A stretch of 64,000 nucleotides of DNA from Pedomonas mirosovicensis (GTDB lineage Bacteria; Pseudomonadota; Alphaproteobacteria; Sphingomonadales; Sphingomonadaceae): the NCBI RefSeq assembly GCF_022569295.1, contig NZ_JAKFIA010000002.1, forward strand, positions 570,001-634,000. The letters are read 5' to 3'. Each line of letters begins with the position of its first letter. The stretch's first letter is position 1. Positions 1 to 8,869 of this stretch are shown piece by piece. The position numbers were made by a program, and so were the translations under genes. The notes below the pieces were generated by a model. It saw nothing but the letters and a program-made list of their open reading frames with translations, ran no database searches and was not told where the DNA came from.

Positions 1-563
1 ATCAATGCTGGTCAATGGATTTTGTCAGCGATGCTCTCAGTGATGGCCGCCGGTTCCGGATCCTGACGGTCGTGGATAACTTCACGCGCGAATGTCTTGC
101 CCTGATCGCCGATACGTCCCTGTCCGGCGCCAGGGTCTGCAGAGAATTGGACGCGATCATTGCCCGGCGAGGCAAGCCACGGCTGTGTGTCAGCGACAAC
201 GGCACTGAGTTCACCAGTGCCGCCCTCCTCAAATGGACTCAGGATCGCATGATCGACTGGCATTACATCGCCCCCGGCAAACCCACCCAGAACGCTTTTG
301 TCGAAAGCTTCAATGGCCGCCTTCGCGATGAGTGCCTCAACGAGACGCTGTTCGCATCTCTGAGCCATGCCCGCCGGATCCTTGCCGATTGGCAGCATGA
401 CTACAACCATGTCAGGCCTCACTCGAGTTTGGGAGGTGCAACGCCAGCCGACATCGCTGGAAATAACTTCCGGCAACTGCCTCCGGGGCGCGCCCCGGAG
501 GCAGTTGCCATCATAGCCCAATCAGGGCATCAACAGAAAAAGGCTCTACTTCAGGTCGGCTGA
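1..563 (+). CDS. IS3-family transposase OrfB, C-terminal part (5' end outside window)
   Basis: DDE integrase-core transposase of an IS3-family insertion sequence; it catalyses strand transfer of the element. The reading frame is open from the first bases, so the N-terminus lies upstream of the window. The three catalytic acidic residues are visible: Asp in WSMDFVSD, Asp in SDNGTEF, and Glu in [12 protein letters not shown], followed by the usual [16 protein letters not shown] C-terminal motif ([12 protein letters not shown]). The frame closes with TGA at 561-563, directly at the right end of the element. Its position just ahead of cas3 suggests that the CRISPR locus is flanked by mobile DNA. 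Family assignment is firm; the exact IS name cannot be given from this part alone. Confidence 0.9.
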   Translation, partial: QCWSMDFVSDALSDGRRFRILTVVDNFTRECLALIADTSLSGARVCRELDAIIARRGKPRLCVSDNGTEFTSAALLKWTQDRMIDWHYIAPGKPTQNAFVESFNGRLRDECLNETLFASLSHARRILADWQHDYNHVRPHSSLGGATPADIAGNNFRQLPPGRAPEAVAIIAQSGHQQKKALLQVG

Positions 564-581
564 AATCTGGGGAGCAGGTCA
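562..581. repeat. Right terminal inverted repeat of the IS3-family element
   Basis: The bases after the transposase stop read, on the complementary strand, TGACCTGCTCCCCAGATTTC, the typical TGACCTGCTCCC terminus of IS407-like IS3 elements. It overlaps the transposase stop codon. The matching left end is outside the window, so the target duplication cannot be checked. Confidence 0.7.
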
Positions 582-721
582 TGAAAAATATGTAATATTA
601 GGTGTTTTATTTTGTTGGTTATTGTTATTTTGTTTTTTTGATTGGGCCGTTTCGATATGGTGTCGCCTGCTCATCTAAGAGAACCCCCATGCCTCTTGGA
701 CATTTAGGCGGAGGTTTGAGT

Positions 722-3064
722 ATGTCATTCTCCATATTTTTTGCTCATTCCGTGAGTGATCAACCCGAGTGCTGCTGGGAGCCCCTCGGTGAACACCTCA
801 AAGCTGTTGGAACGATGGCCGCTGAATTTGCCTCCCATTTCGGCGCAGGGCAGTTCGCACGAGCAATGGGACTCCTGCACGACATCGGGAAATGTTCTCA
901 AGCCTACCAACGCTACATCCGCCACCCCCAAGATGGGGCATTGAAAGGTCCGGATCACAGCACCGCCGGCGCACAGGAGGCCTGTGCGGCCTATGGCAAG
1001 TTGGGCCGGTTGCTGGCGTTCGGGATTGCTGGACATCATTCAGGGCTGATAGATGGCATCAAGCTCAATGAGCGACTGGTCAAGACGGTGGAGGATTATT
1101 CGGGCTGGCCTGCAGAAGCAGGATCCCTTCCAGATCTTGCCGCGTTAGCCAATGAGCAGCGCCGGATCAGGGGTAATGGCATTCACCCGACCTTTTCTGG
1201 CGCCTTCTTCGTGCGCATGCTCTTTTCTTGCCTGGTCGACGCAGATTTCATCGCGACAGAGCGCTTCTATGATCGTGCGCACGGCAAGGCTCCACGGGCG
1301 CGCGGCGGTGTACTAAGACAAGAGCATCTCGATACGATCCGAAATTTTCTGGCCAGCCATCGGCGCGAAGACACGCCGGTCAATGTCTTGCGTTCGCAAA
1401 TCCTGGACCATGCCAATGTGCAGGCCGCGCAGTCGCCTGGCCTGTTCACGCTCACTGTGCCGACGGGAGGGGGCAAGACGCTGACATCGCTGAGCTTCGC
1501 TGCCGAACACGCGCTGGCGCATGGGCTCCGCCGCATCGTCTATGTGATCCCCTTCACGTCAATCATCGAGCAGACGGCAGCGGTGTTTCGCGACGACGTG
1601 GGGCTCGTGGACGCCGTGCTTGAGCATCATTCAAGCTTTGATCCCGAGGGACGTGAGCCAGCCAGCGGCAATGACACCGAAAGGGAGGGTGCAGCAGGAC
1701 TCGCTAAAATGCGCCGGGACACCGAGAACTGGGACGCGCCGATCGTGGTCACCACCGCAGTGCAGTTCTTCGAAAGCCTGTTCGCGGCGCGCACAAGCAA
1801 GGCGCGCAAACTGCACAACCTTGCCCGCAGCGTGATCGTGCTCGACGAGGCGCAGTCGATCCCTGTTCACCTGCTGCGCCCCTGCATGGCCGCAATCGAC
1901 GAACTCGCGCGCAATTACGGCGCAAGCGTGGTTCTCTGCACAGCGACACAGCCCGCGCTGCGTGTGCTGGATGAGGCGCTGCCGCAGGCGTCGAATGGGA
2001 AGTGTGAGGGGCTGGACATTCCCGATCACCGGGAACTCGCGCCGCATCCGGCAGCGCTTTATTCGAAGCTCAGGCGCGTGCGGGTGGAATGGCTGCGCGA
2101 ACCGGTGTGCGATGAGGCCGTGAGTGCACGCTTCGCCAACCAGCCGCAGATGCTGTGCATCGTCAACAGCCGCGCCCATGCGCGCGAGCTGTTTGGGCTG
2201 TTGCGTGAGCAAGGCCAGGAAGGCGCAGCGCACCTGACGACATTGATGTGCGCGCGGCATCGACGGCAAGTGCTGGCGCGATTGTGTGATGATCTGAAGA
2301 AGGGCCGGCCGGTCCGGCTCGTCGCCACCAGCCTGATCGAGGCCGGCGTGGACATCTCCTTCCCAGAAGTCTGGCGCGCCGTAAGCGGGCTTTCAAGCAT
2401 CGCGCAGGCGGCGGGTCGCTGCAACCGCAATGGCGAACTGGGACCGCTGGGCGAGGCGCTGGGCAGAACCGTCGTGTTCGAACCCGCGGGACACAGGATG
2501 CCCGATGCGATCAAACCATTCTACCAGGCTGCGCGAGAAGTCTTGAAGCGCAACGATGACCCACTTGCTCTGGAGGCGGTGCGGGAATACTATCGCTGGC
2601 TCTACTGGGCGCAGGGCTATAAAGCGCTCGACCGCGCACATCTGGCACCCGGAGAAACGCTGGAGATCATGCGCGCGATCAAGGAGACGACAGAGAGCTT
2701 GGACTTCCCCTTCGCCAAGATTGCCCGTGCCTTCCGCCTCATCGACGAGGTTATGGACCCGATCATCGTGCCTTTCGATGACGATGCTCACAAGGCCATC
2801 AATGAGCTGCGATTTGCCGAACTCCCGCCAGCAGGCGTGCAGCGCAGGCTGCAACAATATGTCGTGCCTGTGCCGGCGAAGCTGCGGGCGGACTGGCTGG
2901 CGAAGGGCGTGGTGGAGGCGATCAGGCCTGACGATTACGGCGATCGCTTCATCGTTTTGGCCGAGGAGCGGCCGGGTGAGCTTCCGCCACTGTATGACCT
3001 CAATGCCGGTCTGCAGATCGATGGTGATCCTGCGATCAGGTCAGCGGAAAACAACATTTTCTAG
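722..3064 (+). CDS. cas3: Type I-C CRISPR-associated helicase-nuclease Cas3
   Basis: Effector nuclease-helicase recruited by Cascade to unwind and degrade target DNA; 780 residues, normal for I-C Cas3. The N-terminal HD nuclease domain shows HDIGK at about residues 53-57 and a later GHHSG. The SF2 helicase part has Walker A VPTGGGKT near 246, motif II DEAQ near 374, a CTATQP motif, and the late motifs SLIEAGVDISFP and QAAGRCNRNG. The ATG at 722 is chosen over upstream codons of the same frame because GGAGG at 710-714 sits 7 nt ahead of it and the protein then starts in the usual place before HD motif 1 (AHS). It is the first gene of the cas operon; a 160-bp gap separates it from cas5. No lesion is seen. 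Confidence 0.96.
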   Translation: MSFSIFFAHSVSDQPECCWEPLGEHLKAVGTMAAEFASHFGAGQFARAMGLLHDIGKCSQAYQRYIRHPQDGALKGPDHSTAGAQEACAAYGKLGRLLAFGIAGHHSGLIDGIKLNERLVKTVEDYSGWPAEAGSLPDLAALANEQRRIRGNGIHPTFSGAFFVRMLFSCLVDADFIATERFYDRAHGKAPRARGGVLRQEHLDTIRNFLASHRREDTPVNVLRSQILDHANVQAAQSPGLFTLTVPTGGGKTLTSLSFAAEHALAHGLRRIVYVIPFTSIIEQTAAVFRDDVGLVDAVLEHHSSFDPEGREPASGNDTEREGAAGLAKMRRDTENWDAPIVVTTAVQFFESLFAARTSKARKLHNLARSVIVLDEAQSIPVHLLRPCMAAIDELARNYGASVVLCTATQPALRVLDEALPQASNGKCEGLDIPDHRELAPHPAALYSKLRRVRVEWLREPVCDEAVSARFANQPQMLCIVNSRAHARELFGLLREQGQEGAAHLTTLMCARHRRQVLARLCDDLKKGRPVRLVATSLIEAGVDISFPEVWRAVSGLSSIAQAAGRCNRNGELGPLGEALGRTVVFEPAGHRMPDAIKPFYQAAREVLKRNDDPLALEAVREYYRWLYWAQGYKALDRAHLAPGETLEIMRAIKETTESLDFPFAKIARAFRLIDEVMDPIIVPFDDDAHKAINELRFAELPPAGVQRRLQQYVVPVPAKLRADWLAKGVVEAIRPDDYGDRFIVLAEERPGELPPLYDLNAGLQIDGDPAIRSAENNIF

Positions 3065-3224
3065 GGTCAATGTTCTTATGGTTCAGGGACTGATCGAGCG
3101 CCTGTTCAATGTGGTTCCCTGCACAATGATGTCGCGCATGCAACGCGAGGCATTGCCAAAAATCATAACACTATCATACTATTGAGTCGCCTTTGGATGG
3201 TGAGGCGTTGATATCGGGGGAGTA

Positions 3225-3894
3225 ATGACTGTCAGGCTGCACGTCTGGGGGAGCGTGCCTGCTTCACGCGCCCGGAGATGAAGGTCGAGCGCGTCAGCTA
3301 CGACGTCATGACGCCATCGGCGGCGCGCGGCATTCTTGAGGCCATTCACTGGAAGCCGGCGATCCGCTGGCATGTTGATCGCATCCACGTGCTGCGCCCG
3401 ATCTGCTTCCAGTCGTTGCGGCGCAACGAGGTAGGGGCCAAGGCGAGCGAGGCCAATGCCCGCAGCGCCATGAAGCGCGGCACGACCGAGGGTCTGGGCA
3501 TTCTCGTCGACGAGAACCGCCAGCAGCGCGCGGCGCTGGTGCTGGTCGATGTCGCATATGTGATCGAGGCGCACTTCTCAATGACTGACAAGGCTGGACC
3601 GGAGGACACGCCTGCCAAGCACATTTCCATGTTCAACCGCCGCGCCCAGCAGGGCCAGTGCTTCCACCGTCCCTGCCTCGGCACGCGTGAATTCGCTGCC
3701 GAGTTCGAACTGCTGGGGCCGGACGATCCGCTTCCGGTCTACGACCCGCCGCTGACCGAGCGCGATCGTGATTTTGGCTGGATGCTGCACGATATCGACT
3801 TCGCTCGCGGTAATGAATCGCGCTTTTTTCGCGCGCAAATGATGGACGGCGTAATTGAGGTCCCCCCTTCCATGCGAAGGAGGTGGTGCAGTGA
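3225..3894 (+). pseudogene. cas5: cas5c (type I-C Cascade subunit and pre-crRNA endonuclease), two frameshifts as sequenced
   Basis: Cas5c (Cas5d) processes pre-crRNA in type I-C systems, which lack Cas6, and caps the crRNA 5' handle in Cascade. The conserved protein is visible only if frames are joined. ATG at 3225 gives MTVRLHVWGSV; at 3257-3259 the text GTGCC needs one more base (GTGGCC) to continue as A-CFTRPEMKVERVSYDVMTPSA. The middle frame then runs to VIEVPP, where the C-run at 3862-3867 needs one more C to end as FHAKEVVQ and stop at 3892-3894. As sequenced, translation from 3225 stops after 18 codons, and an ATG at 3278 would give a protein lacking its N-terminal strand. The stop overlaps the GTG of cas8c. 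Repaired length would be about 224 residues, normal for the family. Sequencing error and true loss cannot be separated here. Confidence 0.88.
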
Positions 3895-5729
3895 CCATTC
3901 TGCAAGCGCTGGAACGCCACTATCATCGCCTGGCCGAGCGCGGTGAGATCTCCTCACCGGGGTGGAGCCGGGAGAAGTTCGGCTTTTGCGTCGTCTTGAG
4001 CCGCGATGGCGAACCGGTGGCAATGGAAGATTTACGAGACCTTCTGGGCAAGAAGCCGGTCAATCGGGAATTTACCGTTCCTGCATCCTTCAAGCGGTCA
4101 GGAAAGCGGCCGCCTCCCTTCTTTCTGTGGGACAAGACTTCCTATTCGCTGGGTGTTGGCGCTGAAGGAAAGGGGTGGAAGGAAACGCCTTTCCAGCATG
4201 GCTTGTTCAAGGAATACCACTTGAATCGGCTATCAAGGGAGGAAGACCCTGGGCTGCTTGCACTGGTCAGGTTCCTGCAGACCTGGGAGCCATCCGCATT
4301 CCGGGAAAGCTGTCTCAAGGAGATTGTCCCCGACGCCAATATCATGTTCCGCCTGGATGGTGACAGGGAATACCTGCATGAACGCGCGGCCGCACGGAGA
4401 TTGGTTGAGGCTGGAAACGACAACGAGACGGACCAAGACCAGCAGGTCGGCTGGTGCTTAATCACCGGAGAGCAAGCTCCTATCGAAAAGTTGCATCCGG
4501 CGATCAAGGGCGTGGCAGCCAACAATCCTCCTCCTGGCGGCGGTCATTCATTAGTCTCGTTCAATCTCGACGCCTTTACGTCACTGTGCAAGACGCAGGG
4601 CGCCAATGCGCCAACTTCGAAGGGAGCGGCATTCCGCTACGGAACGACGCTCAACCACCTGCTGACGCGCGGCGGGCCGAATCGACTGCCACATCCGATC
4701 GGCGACGCCACCGTTGTGTTCTGGGCCGAGGCTGGCGATGACCAGGCCGATGCGTTGTTTGCCAACTGGCTTGGCGGGGATACGGCCGATGACGACGCCA
4801 GCGAAACGCGCAAGCTGCGCGAGCAGATGCAGGCGGTCGCCAGCGGCAAGCGAATTTCCGATGTTCTGCCGCAGATCGATCCCGACACCCGCTTTCACGT
4901 CCTCGGCCTGTCGCCCAACGCTGCGCGGCTTTCCGTGCGTTTCTGGCTCAGCGACACGATCGACGCCTTCGCGCACCGGCTTGCCCGGCACCACGAGGAT
5001 CTGCGCATCGAGCCGACGCCGTTGAACTGGGGCGCGGCACCTTCCGTCAATTGCCTCCTCGTCAACACAACAGCGTTGCAGCGCGATTTCAAGAATATTC
5101 CGCCGCTACTCGCCGGGGAGGTGATGCGCGCGGTGCTTGGCGGCACACGCTATCCGCTGAGCCTCCTGTCCGCCGCCTTGATACGCCTGCGCGCAGGCGA
5201 CAGCCCGGCAACGGGCTGGCACGCTGCCGTCATTCGCGCGGTGCTCGTGCGCCTCAAGCGCCGCCATTCTGAATTTCCTGAGGAAGGAGAGACTCCAATG
5301 AGCCTGAAGAGGGACCACGACAACGTGGGCTACCAACTCGGCCGGCTGTTTGCCGTTTATGAATTGGCGCAGCGAGCGGCACTGGGCCGCGTCAATGCCA
5401 CGATCCGAGACAAGTACTTCGGCGCAGCTTCTGCAACGCCGGCCAGCGTCTTTCCATTGATCGTGCGGGGCGGGCAAAATCACCTTGCCAAGGTGCGCAA
5501 GGAAAAGCCCGGCTGGGCCAGCCTGATCGAGCGCGAGCTGGAGGAAATCCACAGCCATATCGAACCGGCAGCACCCCGCTCGCTGCCGCGCTCGCTGTCC
5601 CTGCAGGACCAGGGGGAGTTCGCTATCGGCTACTACCACCAGCGCGCGGCGAGCCTGTCCAACGGCAAGAATGAAAACATCGATCCGAAAGAGCTGGAAG
5701 ACCTGCAAGGCGAAGGGGACGAAAAATGA
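3891..5729 (+). CDS. cas8c: Type I-C CRISPR-associated protein Cas8c (Csd1), Cascade large subunit
   Basis: Large subunit of the I-C Cascade, expected to recognise the PAM and help load target DNA; 612 residues, usual for Csd1. The family pattern is seen in the early PGWSREKFGF.VVLS region, the central CLITGE motif, NLDAFTSL, the repeated GGPNRLPHPIGDATVVFWAE segment and the C-terminal YQLGRLFAVYELAQ. The GTG at 3891 is preferred because AAGGAGG at 3877-3883 lies 7 nt upstream and the start overlaps the repaired cas5 stop (GTGA). The internal reading frame also contains the usual start for the small subunit Cas11c made within cas8c in I-C systems, but I cannot place it with confidence. Its stop overlaps the cas7 start by four bases. 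Confidence 0.95.
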   Translation: MTILQALERHYHRLAERGEISSPGWSREKFGFCVVLSRDGEPVAMEDLRDLLGKKPVNREFTVPASFKRSGKRPPPFFLWDKTSYSLGVGAEGKGWKETPFQHGLFKEYHLNRLSREEDPGLLALVRFLQTWEPSAFRESCLKEIVPDANIMFRLDGDREYLHERAAARRLVEAGNDNETDQDQQVGWCLITGEQAPIEKLHPAIKGVAANNPPPGGGHSLVSFNLDAFTSLCKTQGANAPTSKGAAFRYGTTLNHLLTRGGPNRLPHPIGDATVVFWAEAGDDQADALFANWLGGDTADDDASETRKLREQMQAVASGKRISDVLPQIDPDTRFHVLGLSPNAARLSVRFWLSDTIDAFAHRLARHHEDLRIEPTPLNWGAAPSVNCLLVNTTALQRDFKNIPPLLAGEVMRAVLGGTRYPLSLLSAALIRLRAGDSPATGWHAAVIRAVLVRLKRRHSEFPEEGETPMSLKRDHDNVGYQLGRLFAVYELAQRAALGRVNATIRDKYFGAASATPASVFPLIVRGGQNHLAKVRKEKPGWASLIERELEEIHSHIEPAAPRSLPRSLSLQDQGEFAIGYYHQRAASLSNGKNENIDPKELEDLQGEGDEK

Positions 5730-6660
5730 GCAATCCCGTTACCAACCGCTACGAGTTCGTCCTCTATTTCGACGTGACGAACGGAAATCCCAATGGCGAT
5801 CCAGACGCCGGCAACATGCCCCGGCTCGACCCGGAAACGAACCAGGGCCTCGTCTCCGACGTCGCGCTGAAGCGGAAGGTGCGCAACTACGTTGCGCTGG
5901 CGAAGGGAGATGGCCCCGGTTGTGATATCTACATGTCCGAGGGCGCGACCCTCAACAATCAGCACAGGAAGGCCTGGGCGGCGGTGATGCCGGAAGTCAC
6001 CAAGGATGAGGAGCTCAAGAAGCTGCCTAAGGACCAGCAGAAGGCGCGAGAACTAACGAAGTGGATGTGCGCCAACTTTTGGGACATCCGTGCTTTCGGG
6101 GCTGTAATGTCGACCGGCGTGAACGCTGGACAGGTACGCGGGCCAGTGCAGTTCACCTTCGCCCGCTCGGTCGAGCCAATCCTGCCGCTGGAAGTGTCGA
6201 TCACCCGCATGGCCGCGACCACCGAGAAGGACGCCGAAGACAAAGGGGGCGCACCATGGGGCGCAAGCATATCGTACCCTATGGCCTTTACCGCGCGCAC
6301 GGGTTCGTCTCTGCCCCGCTGGCCAGCCATTCGACCAAGGGAACAGGCTTTTCCGAGGACGACCTCGAGCTGCTCTGGGAGGCGCTCGGCAACATGTTCG
6401 ATCATGACCGGTCAGCCGCTCGCGGCGAGATGGCGACGCGCAAGCTCATCCTGTTTCGCCACGATAGCGCGCTGGGCAATGCCCAGGCGCAATCGCTGTT
6501 CGACCGGGTGAAGACCTGGCGTGTCCACGAAGGCGCGCGTCAGCACGTCGGCAGCCGTGCCACCGATAACTGGCCGCCAGCGCGTCACTGGTCCGATTAT
6601 GCCGTGACCATCGACCGCGAAGGGCTGCCCGCTGGTGTTGAGGTGATCGAGCGGATTTGA
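5726..6660 (+). pseudogene. cas7: cas7c (Csd2), Cascade backbone subunit, one frameshift as sequenced
   Basis: Cas7 forms the helical backbone of Cascade along the crRNA spacer. From ATG 5726 the frame encodes RYEFVLYFDVTNGNPNGDPDAGNMPR, GLVSDVALKRKVRNYV and [13 protein letters not shown], all diagnostic. After DAEDKGG the conserved continuation [22 protein letters not shown] lies in another frame, together with [24 protein letters not shown] and the true C-terminus ending at 6660. The break is at AAAGGGGG (6242-6249); one additional G restores a protein of 311 residues. Without repair the product ends at 6511 with an unrelated tail after about residue 175. A -1 ribosomal slip at this site would also give the right residues, but the heptamer does not fit a standard slippery site. 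It overlaps cas8c (ATGA) and precedes cas4 directly. Confidence 0.9.
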
Positions 6661-6663
6661 GTG

Positions 6664-7311
6664 ATGCTGCAGCCACCGCCGGACCCGGAAGCCGAAGAGG
6701 CACTGGTGCCTGTGTCTGCGCTGCAGCACTACCTCTTCTGTCCGCGCCAGTGCGCACTCATCCATGTCGAGCGCATCTGGGCGGAGGACGGTGCCACGGC
6801 GGAGGGACAATTGTTGCATGCCCGGGTGGACAGCGGCCGGCCTGACCGTCGAGCCGGCATCCGAACGGTGCGTGGGCTGACCCTTCGCTCATTCGCGCTG
6901 GGCCTCTCGGGCAAGGCTGACGCGGTCGAGTTCCACGGGACGATGCCTTATCCGGTCGAATACAAGCGCGGCCGCCCAAAGTCGCACCGCGCCGATGAGG
7001 TCCAGCTTTGCGCGCAGGCGCTGTGCCTGGAGGAGATGTTCGGCGTGACGGTGTCCGAAGGCGCGCTGTTCTACGGCCAGACGCACAGGCGGCAGGTCGT
7101 CGCCTTTGACGAGGAGCTGCGCGCTTTGACCGCGCGGATCGCCACGGAAACGCGCGGCATGATCACAGCGGGACACACGCCGCCGCCTCGGGCGACACCC
7201 GCTTGCCGACGCTGCTCACTCGCCGGTATGTGCCGCCCGCAAAAACTTGAAAGGCCGCCGGAAGTTGGGCGCTGGCTGCAACGCCAGCTTATGGCTCTGG
7301 AGGACGATTGA
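6664..7311 (+). CDS. cas4: CRISPR-associated exonuclease Cas4
   Basis: RecB-like Fe-S nuclease that trims prespacers and helps select PAM-containing DNA during adaptation; about 215 residues. The N-terminal part has LFCPRQCALIHVE with the first cluster Cys, the nuclease core has VEYKRGRPK (motif II) and ADEVQLCAQALCLEE (motif III), and the C-terminus has ACRRCSLAGMCRP supplying the remaining cysteines. Start choice is between GTG 6661 and ATG 6664, both right after the cas7 stop; no Shine-Dalgarno sequence separates them, suggesting translational coupling to cas7. No lesion is seen, so the adaptation part of the operon reads as intact. Confidence 0.94.
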   Translation: MLQPPPDPEAEEALVPVSALQHYLFCPRQCALIHVERIWAEDGATAEGQLLHARVDSGRPDRRAGIRTVRGLTLRSFALGLSGKADAVEFHGTMPYPVEYKRGRPKSHRADEVQLCAQALCLEEMFGVTVSEGALFYGQTHRRQVVAFDEELRALTARIATETRGMITAGHTPPPRATPACRRCSLAGMCRPQKLERPPEVGRWLQRQLMALEDD

Positions 7312-7336
7312 GCGCCAGCCGCAGGGAACATTCAGG

Positions 7337-8377
7337 ATGCGTCGTCACCTCAACACGATCTACGTCACCACCGAAAACAGCTGGCTGCGCAAGGATGGCG
7401 CCAACATTGTTGTCGATGTCGACGGGGTCGAGCGCGGCCGCGTGCCGATGCACCTGGTCGACGGCGTGGTCAGCTTCGCGCGCCCGGGCGCTTCGCCCGC
7501 GCTGATGGCGGCCTGCGCCGAGGAAGGGATCGCGCTGTCGTTCCTGACACCCCAGGGCAAGTTCCTCGCACGCGTGGAGGGTCCGCGGACGGGAAACGTC
7601 CTGCTGCGTCGCACGCAGTACCGCGTTGCTGACGATCCGGGCCGGGCGGTGCCGATCGTGCGCGGCATCGTCACCGCCAAGGCGGCAAACCAGCGCACTG
7701 TGCTTCGCCGCGCCTTGCGCGATCATGGGGCTGCCATGGTGCCGGACGCCCGCGCCGCGATCGAGCGCGCCGAGCAGCGTCTCTCGCACGTTGCCCGACT
7801 GGCCGCCACCGCCGCGGACGTAGCCACGCTGCGCGGTTACGAGGGGGAAGCAGCCCAAGTCTATTTCGGGGCTTTTGACGCCATGGTGCAGGGTGATCGC
7901 GAGGCTTTCACCTTTCGCTGCCGCTCCCGCCGCCCTCCGCTCGACCGGATCAACTGTCTGCTCTCGTTCCTCTACGCGATGCTCGGCCATGACTGTCGCT
8001 CGGCGCTGGAAAGTGTCGGACTCGACCCTCAGGTGGGGCTGCTGCATGCCGACCGACCGGGCCGCGCCAGCCTGGCGCTTGATCTGATGGAGGAATTGCG
8101 CCCGGTGCTTGCCGATCGCCTGGCGCTCACGCTTGTCAACCGGGGGCAGGTGAAAGCGCGCGATTTCCACATCGACGAGGGAGGCGCAGTATCGCTGACC
8201 GATGACGGGCGCAAGGCAATTCTGGTGGCCTGGCAGGAGCGTAAGAAGCGTGAGCTACGCCATCCCTTCCTGGGCGAGACGATGCCGATGGGCCTCGTCC
8301 CTCATGTTCAGGCACTGCTGCTGTCCCGTCATCTGCGCGGTGATCTCGACGGCTATCCTCCCTTTCTGTGGAGATGA
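7337..8377 (+). CDS. cas1: CRISPR-associated endonuclease/integrase Cas1 (type I-C)
   Basis: Integrase of the Cas1-Cas2 complex that inserts new spacers at the leader end; 346 residues, standard for I-C. The start at ATG 7337 gives MRRHLNTIYVTTENSWL, the usual I-C N-terminus; the frame is open further upstream, but that would overlap cas4 by 65 bases and add residues unlike the family. The metal-binding set is visible as Glu in LRGYEGEAAQVYF, His in GLLHADRPGRASLALDL and acidic residues in LDLMEELRP. The C-terminus FLGETMPMG..HVQALLLSRHLRGDLDGYPPFLWR is diagnostic. Only three bases separate its stop from cas2. Confidence 0.96.
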   Translation: MRRHLNTIYVTTENSWLRKDGANIVVDVDGVERGRVPMHLVDGVVSFARPGASPALMAACAEEGIALSFLTPQGKFLARVEGPRTGNVLLRRTQYRVADDPGRAVPIVRGIVTAKAANQRTVLRRALRDHGAAMVPDARAAIERAEQRLSHVARLAATAADVATLRGYEGEAAQVYFGAFDAMVQGDREAFTFRCRSRRPPLDRINCLLSFLYAMLGHDCRSALESVGLDPQVGLLHADRPGRASLALDLMEELRPVLADRLALTLVNRGQVKARDFHIDEGGAVSLTDDGRKAILVAWQERKKRELRHPFLGETMPMGLVPHVQALLLSRHLRGDLDGYPPFLWR

Positions 8378-8380
8378 GAG

Positions 8381-8671
8381 ATGCTCATGCTGGTGACCTA
8401 TGACGTGAATACACAGGACCCTGCCGGCAGGCGTCGCCTACGTCGCGTCGCCAAGGCTTGCCAGGATCTCGGACAGCGTGTGCAGAACTCGGTGTTCGAA
8501 TGCGAGGTCGATCCGGCGCAATGGGCGAAACTGCGCGCGCGTCTTCTTGAAGAGATCGACGCAGAAAAGGACTCGCTACGCTTCTATCGCCTGGGTGCAG
8601 ACGGCAAGCGCCGGGTAGAGCATGTAGGCGCGAAACCAGCGATAGACCTTGATGGCCCCCTGGTGTTCTGA
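8381..8671 (+). CDS. cas2: CRISPR-associated endoribonuclease-like Cas2
   Basis: Structural partner of Cas1 in spacer acquisition; 96 residues with ferredoxin-like fold. It starts MLMLVTYDVNTQDPAGRRRLRRVAK, with the conserved Asp after YDV, and continues GQRVQNSVFECEVD, ending DGPLVF as in other I-C Cas2 proteins. ATG 8381 fits with a purine-rich GAGATGAGAG just before it; ATG 8387 is the alternative. It is the last cas gene; the CRISPR leader begins right after its stop. Confidence 0.96.
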   Translation: MLMLVTYDVNTQDPAGRRRLRRVAKACQDLGQRVQNSVFECEVDPAQWAKLRARLLEEIDAEKDSLRFYRLGADGKRRVEHVGAKPAIDLDGPLVF

Positions 8672-8869
8672 AGCTGGTAAGACCGTTGCCGCGCGAACCG
8701 GAAGCGGTAGACCTCCTCCCGGGAGATTCGCGATCAGGAAAAGTCATTAAAAGTTAATTGGTTATCTCATCGTAGGCATTTATTCTTTGGGTATGGCTCC
8801 TTTGAGGTCGAGAGGTTCGCGGAGCGAGGGCCATTTACTGTTCTTTCTCATCGTATTAATCATCATACC
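8672..8869 (+). promoter_or_regulatory. CRISPR leader
   Basis: A 198-bp gene-free stretch between the cas2 stop and the first repeat. Its central part is AT-rich compared with the flanks (around 8735-8785, including TTAAAAGTTAATTGG and CATTTATTC). Position beside cas2, and repeats that are perfect at this end but degenerate at the other, identify it as the leader carrying the array promoter and integration signals. No exact promoter is claimed. Confidence 0.75.

Noticed and set aside
6242-6252. Programmed -1 frameshift in cas7 at AAAGGGGGC
   Set aside because: A -1 slip would give the right residues, but A-GGG-GGC does not allow good re-pairing of both tRNAs, no cas7 frameshifting is known to me, and similar one-base losses occur in four other genes here.
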